The translations under genes were made by a program, and so were the position numbers. The notes beneath the pieces were generated by a model. That model saw only the letters and a program-made list of their open reading frames with translations. It did no database searches and had not been told where the DNA came from. From Bacillota bacterium (GTDB lineage: Bacteria; Bacillota; Limnochordia; Darwinibacteriales; DTU012): DNA of 64,000 nucleotides. Position 1 is the first letter of the stretch. Every line of letters starts with the position of its first letter. Location of the stretch: NCBI GenBank assembly GCA_012520795.1, contig JAAYNP010000086.1:1-64000 (forward strand), read 5' to 3'. Shown here piece after piece: positions 62,227-64,000 of the stretch.

Positions 62227-63242
62227 AAAGACTGACTGAGGCATGCGGCGGGCCGGGCCAAGAGGACGAAGTCCGGGATCTGATCCGGACTGAGATTACT
62301 CCTCTTGCCGATCAAGTCACAACTGACGCCCTGGGTAATCTGATTGCGGTCAAAAACGGTACCAAAGCAGGACCAAAAGTGATGATTGCCGCCCACATGG
62401 ATGAAGTTGCCCTGATGGTCATGAGCATCGAGAAATCCGGTATGCTCAAATTCAGCCCCATTGGCGGAATCGATCCAAGGGTTCTGGTCGCCAAGGCGGT
62501 GGTAATCGGCATAAACCGGGTACCCGGAGTAATCGGCTCCAAACCAATCCATTTGCAAAAACCGGATGAACGCAAGAAAGCGCTGTCCATCGACGAATTG
62601 TACATCGATATTGGCGCTTCCAAAAAAGAAGAAGCAGAACGGCTGGTCAGCATTGGTGAGCTGGCTTACTTCACAACAGAATTCACCACAATCGGCCCTG
62701 ACCGGTTCAAGGCAAAAGCCCTGGATGATCGAGTTGGCTGCGCGATGCTGATTGACATCCTTAAAGAAAATTATCAGTTATCGCTGTACGGCGTATTTAC
62801 GGTACAGGAAGAAGTGGGTTTGCGCGGTGCTGGCACCGCCGCTTACCAGATCCAGCCTGACCTGGCTTTGGTGCTTGAAGGAACGACAGCCTCCGATGTG
62901 CCAGAGATTCCTGAACACAAACATGCCACCACTGTAGGCAAAGGCCCAAGCCTGACTGTCATGGACAGCTCAGTGATTCCCGATCCACGCCTGGTGGCGA
63001 AACTGATGCAGCTGGCACAAAAACACGGCATTCCGGTACAATATCGGCGCAACACAGCGGGAGGCACTGATGCCGGTAAGATCCAACAAAGCTGCGAAGG
63101 CGTGCCAGTTGCGGTGATTGCCCTGCCCTGCCGCTATATCCACTCGCCTGTGGCTGTCGCCAGCCAAACCGATTATGCTCATGCTGTCAAGCTTGTTAAA
63201 GTATTCTTACGCAGTTTGGAAGAAGAAGGAGGGTACAAATAA
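62217..63242 (+). CDS. M42 family metallopeptidase, second of three
   Basis: A 341-residue M42 protein with AAHMDEVALM, ALDDRVGCAM, VQEEVGLRGAG and CRYIHSPVA. One metal-ligand region, VLEGTTASDVP, carries Glu where the first copy has Asp (DVGHGD); this occurs in other M42 enzymes. GTG at 62217 overlaps the end of the previous gene. It shares the same fold with the two neighbours but is clearly divergent in sequence. Confidence 0.9.
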   Translation: MLLKRLTEACGGPGQEDEVRDLIRTEITPLADQVTTDALGNLIAVKNGTKAGPKVMIAAHMDEVALMVMSIEKSGMLKFSPIGGIDPRVLVAKAVVIGINRVPGVIGSKPIHLQKPDERKKALSIDELYIDIGASKKEEAERLVSIGELAYFTTEFTTIGPDRFKAKALDDRVGCAMLIDILKENYQLSLYGVFTVQEEVGLRGAGTAAYQIQPDLALVLEGTTASDVPEIPEHKHATTVGKGPSLTVMDSSVIPDPRLVAKLMQLAQKHGIPVQYRRNTAGGTDAGKIQQSCEGVPVAVIALPCRYIHSPVAVASQTDYAHAVKLVKVFLRSLEEEGGYK

Positions 63243-64000
63243 TGAAGAGCCTGATCAAGGATCTTGTGGAAAGCTATGGCCCAACGGGCTTTGAAACAGA
63301 AGTAATTGACAAAATCCGGGCTTATGTCACTGATTACGTTGATGAATGTTATGTGGATTCCCTTGGCAATTTGATCGCCCGTAAAAAAGGCAGCGGCAAG
63401 AAAGTGATGTTTTCCGCCCATACCGACGAGATTGGTGTCATCGTTACCTACATTGATGATGACGGATTCCTGCGCTTCAGCAATGCCGGAGGGTTGAATC
63501 TTCTGACTTTGCTCGGCAATCGGGTCCGCTTTGCCAACGGCACCATTGGCGTGATCGGCAGGGAAAAAGGTGAGCTTAAAGACCTGTCCTTGGATAAGCT
63601 GTTTATTGACATTGGTGCCAGAACCAAAGAAGACGCTCAGAAAAGGGTCTCAATCGGTGATTTCGCCATCTTCCACCGCGAATTCACTGACCTGGGGCAG
63701 CGCCTGGTGGCCAAGAGCATGGATAACCGGATTGGCTGCGCGGTCTTAGTCGAAGCGATTCGCAAGCTGGAACATGCTGATCACGATCTCTTCTTCGCCT
63801 TCAGCACCCAAGAAGAGGTAGGCCTGCGGGGAGCCCGGACTGCAGCATATGGAATTGACCCTGATCTGGGAATCGCTGTTGATGTAACCAGGACCGGCGA
63901 TACACCGGAAGCGCCCCGCATGGACGTAAGCCTGGGCGAGGGAGCAGCGATCAAGGTCAAGGACTCCTCTGTGATTGCCCATCCCAAGATTAAGGACCTG
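63242..64000 (+). CDS. M42 family metallopeptidase, third copy, cut by the window end
   Basis: Not in the ORF track because it runs off the window. The first 253 residues (MKSLIKDLVESYGPTGFETEVI) are M42: FSAHTDEIGV, SMDNRIGCAV, STQEEVGLRGART and IAVDVTRTGDTPEAPRMD. It begins at ATG 63242, which overlaps the stop codon of the second gene by one base. The end is beyond 64000. Confidence 0.93.
   Translation, partial: MKSLIKDLVESYGPTGFETEVIDKIRAYVTDYVDECYVDSLGNLIARKKGSGKKVMFSAHTDEIGVIVTYIDDDGFLRFSNAGGLNLLTLLGNRVRFANGTIGVIGREKGELKDLSLDKLFIDIGARTKEDAQKRVSIGDFAIFHREFTDLGQRLVAKSMDNRIGCAVLVEAIRKLEHADHDLFFAFSTQEEVGLRGARTAAYGIDPDLGIAVDVTRTGDTPEAPRMDVSLGEGAAIKVKDSSVIAHPKIKDL

Noticed and set aside
1-64000. 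CRISPR arrays, insertion sequences, prophage, tRNA and rRNA genes.
   Set aside because: No repeated spacer-like arrays, transposase frames or cloverleaf and rRNA sequences were recognised by reading both strands; the window looks like core chromosome.

Overview
The window is a chromosomal segment of a spore-forming, Gram-positive member of the Bacillota, probably an anaerobic Clostridia-like or deep-branching lineage of medium G+C. The evidence is spo0A, spoIVB, the whole spoIIIAA-AH operon, sigK, dpaA/dpaB, T-box leaders, GGAGG-type ribosome binding sites and frequent GTG/TTG starts. There are no rRNA or tRNA genes, insertion sequences, prophage or CRISPR arrays. Almost all genes lie on the minus strand. 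The species cannot be named from the sequence alone.

Layout, from low to high coordinates. 1-3.7 kb: proline synthesis (proB-proA-proC, with a ProB that lacks the PUA domain) behind a T-box with a Pro (CCC) specifier, plus the T-box of an off-window gene with an Ile (AUC) specifier, presumably ileS. 3.7-6.5 kb: the division cluster yggS-sepF-yggT-ylmH-divIVA. 6.6-8.4 kb: uppP and a Na/Pi-type transporter. 8.4-17.9 kb: the block ymxH, (stress protein), dapB, dpaA-dpaB-asd-dapG-dapA-rnj-tepA-ylzJ, which makes diaminopimelate and dipicolinate. 18-21 kb: a GH18 hydrolase and two polysaccharide deacetylases. 21-26.5 kb: dinG and an envelope cluster steA-steB-GT2-GT4. 26.6-34.5 kb: the conserved run dxs-tlyA-nadK-argR-recN-spoIVB-spo0A. 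34.5-38.1 kb: xseA-xseB-ispA, then a ~620 nt structured RNA and a small membrane protein, which I identify as OLE RNA and its partner OapA. 38.2-42.7 kb: a TsaD-like protein, nusB, amaP-asp23 and accC-accB. 42.8-47.9 kb: spoIIIAA-AH behind a SigE-type promoter. 48-52.8 kb: yqeG-yqeH-aroK-aroQ-pepQ-efp and an acidic zinc-ribbon protein. 52.9-54.8 kb: sigK, a small TPR-like protein and a SleB-type hydrolase. 54.9-59.9 kb: a sugar ABC importer whose ~1020-residue binding protein carries fused carbohydrate-binding-like modules. 60.2-64 kb: a patatin-like lipase and three tandem M42 peptidases, the last running off the window.

The most unusual element is the OLE RNA locus at 34.5-35.8 kb: a consensus promoter inside the 3' end of ispA, a long RNA closed by a perfect 10-bp terminal helix, and the OapA gene directly downstream, all between ispA and dxs. 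OLE RNA is a known but rare class found mostly in extremophilic or anaerobic Bacillota, and its function is only partly understood. Second is the spo0A-linked steA-steB-GT2-GT4 cluster, which looks like an uncharacterised envelope-glycan or division module.

Functionally the segment joins sporulation (commitment by Spo0A, the SpoIIIA channel, SpoIVB and SigK signalling, dipicolinate synthesis, cortex hydrolases) with envelope growth (UppP, DAP pathway, DivIVA/SepF, isoprenoid precursors from Dxs and IspA, fatty acid initiation by AccBC). All calls come from reading the sequence and the supplied ORF track; no database search was run. Start codons were often moved from the ORF-track start to one with a better ribosome binding site and family fit.
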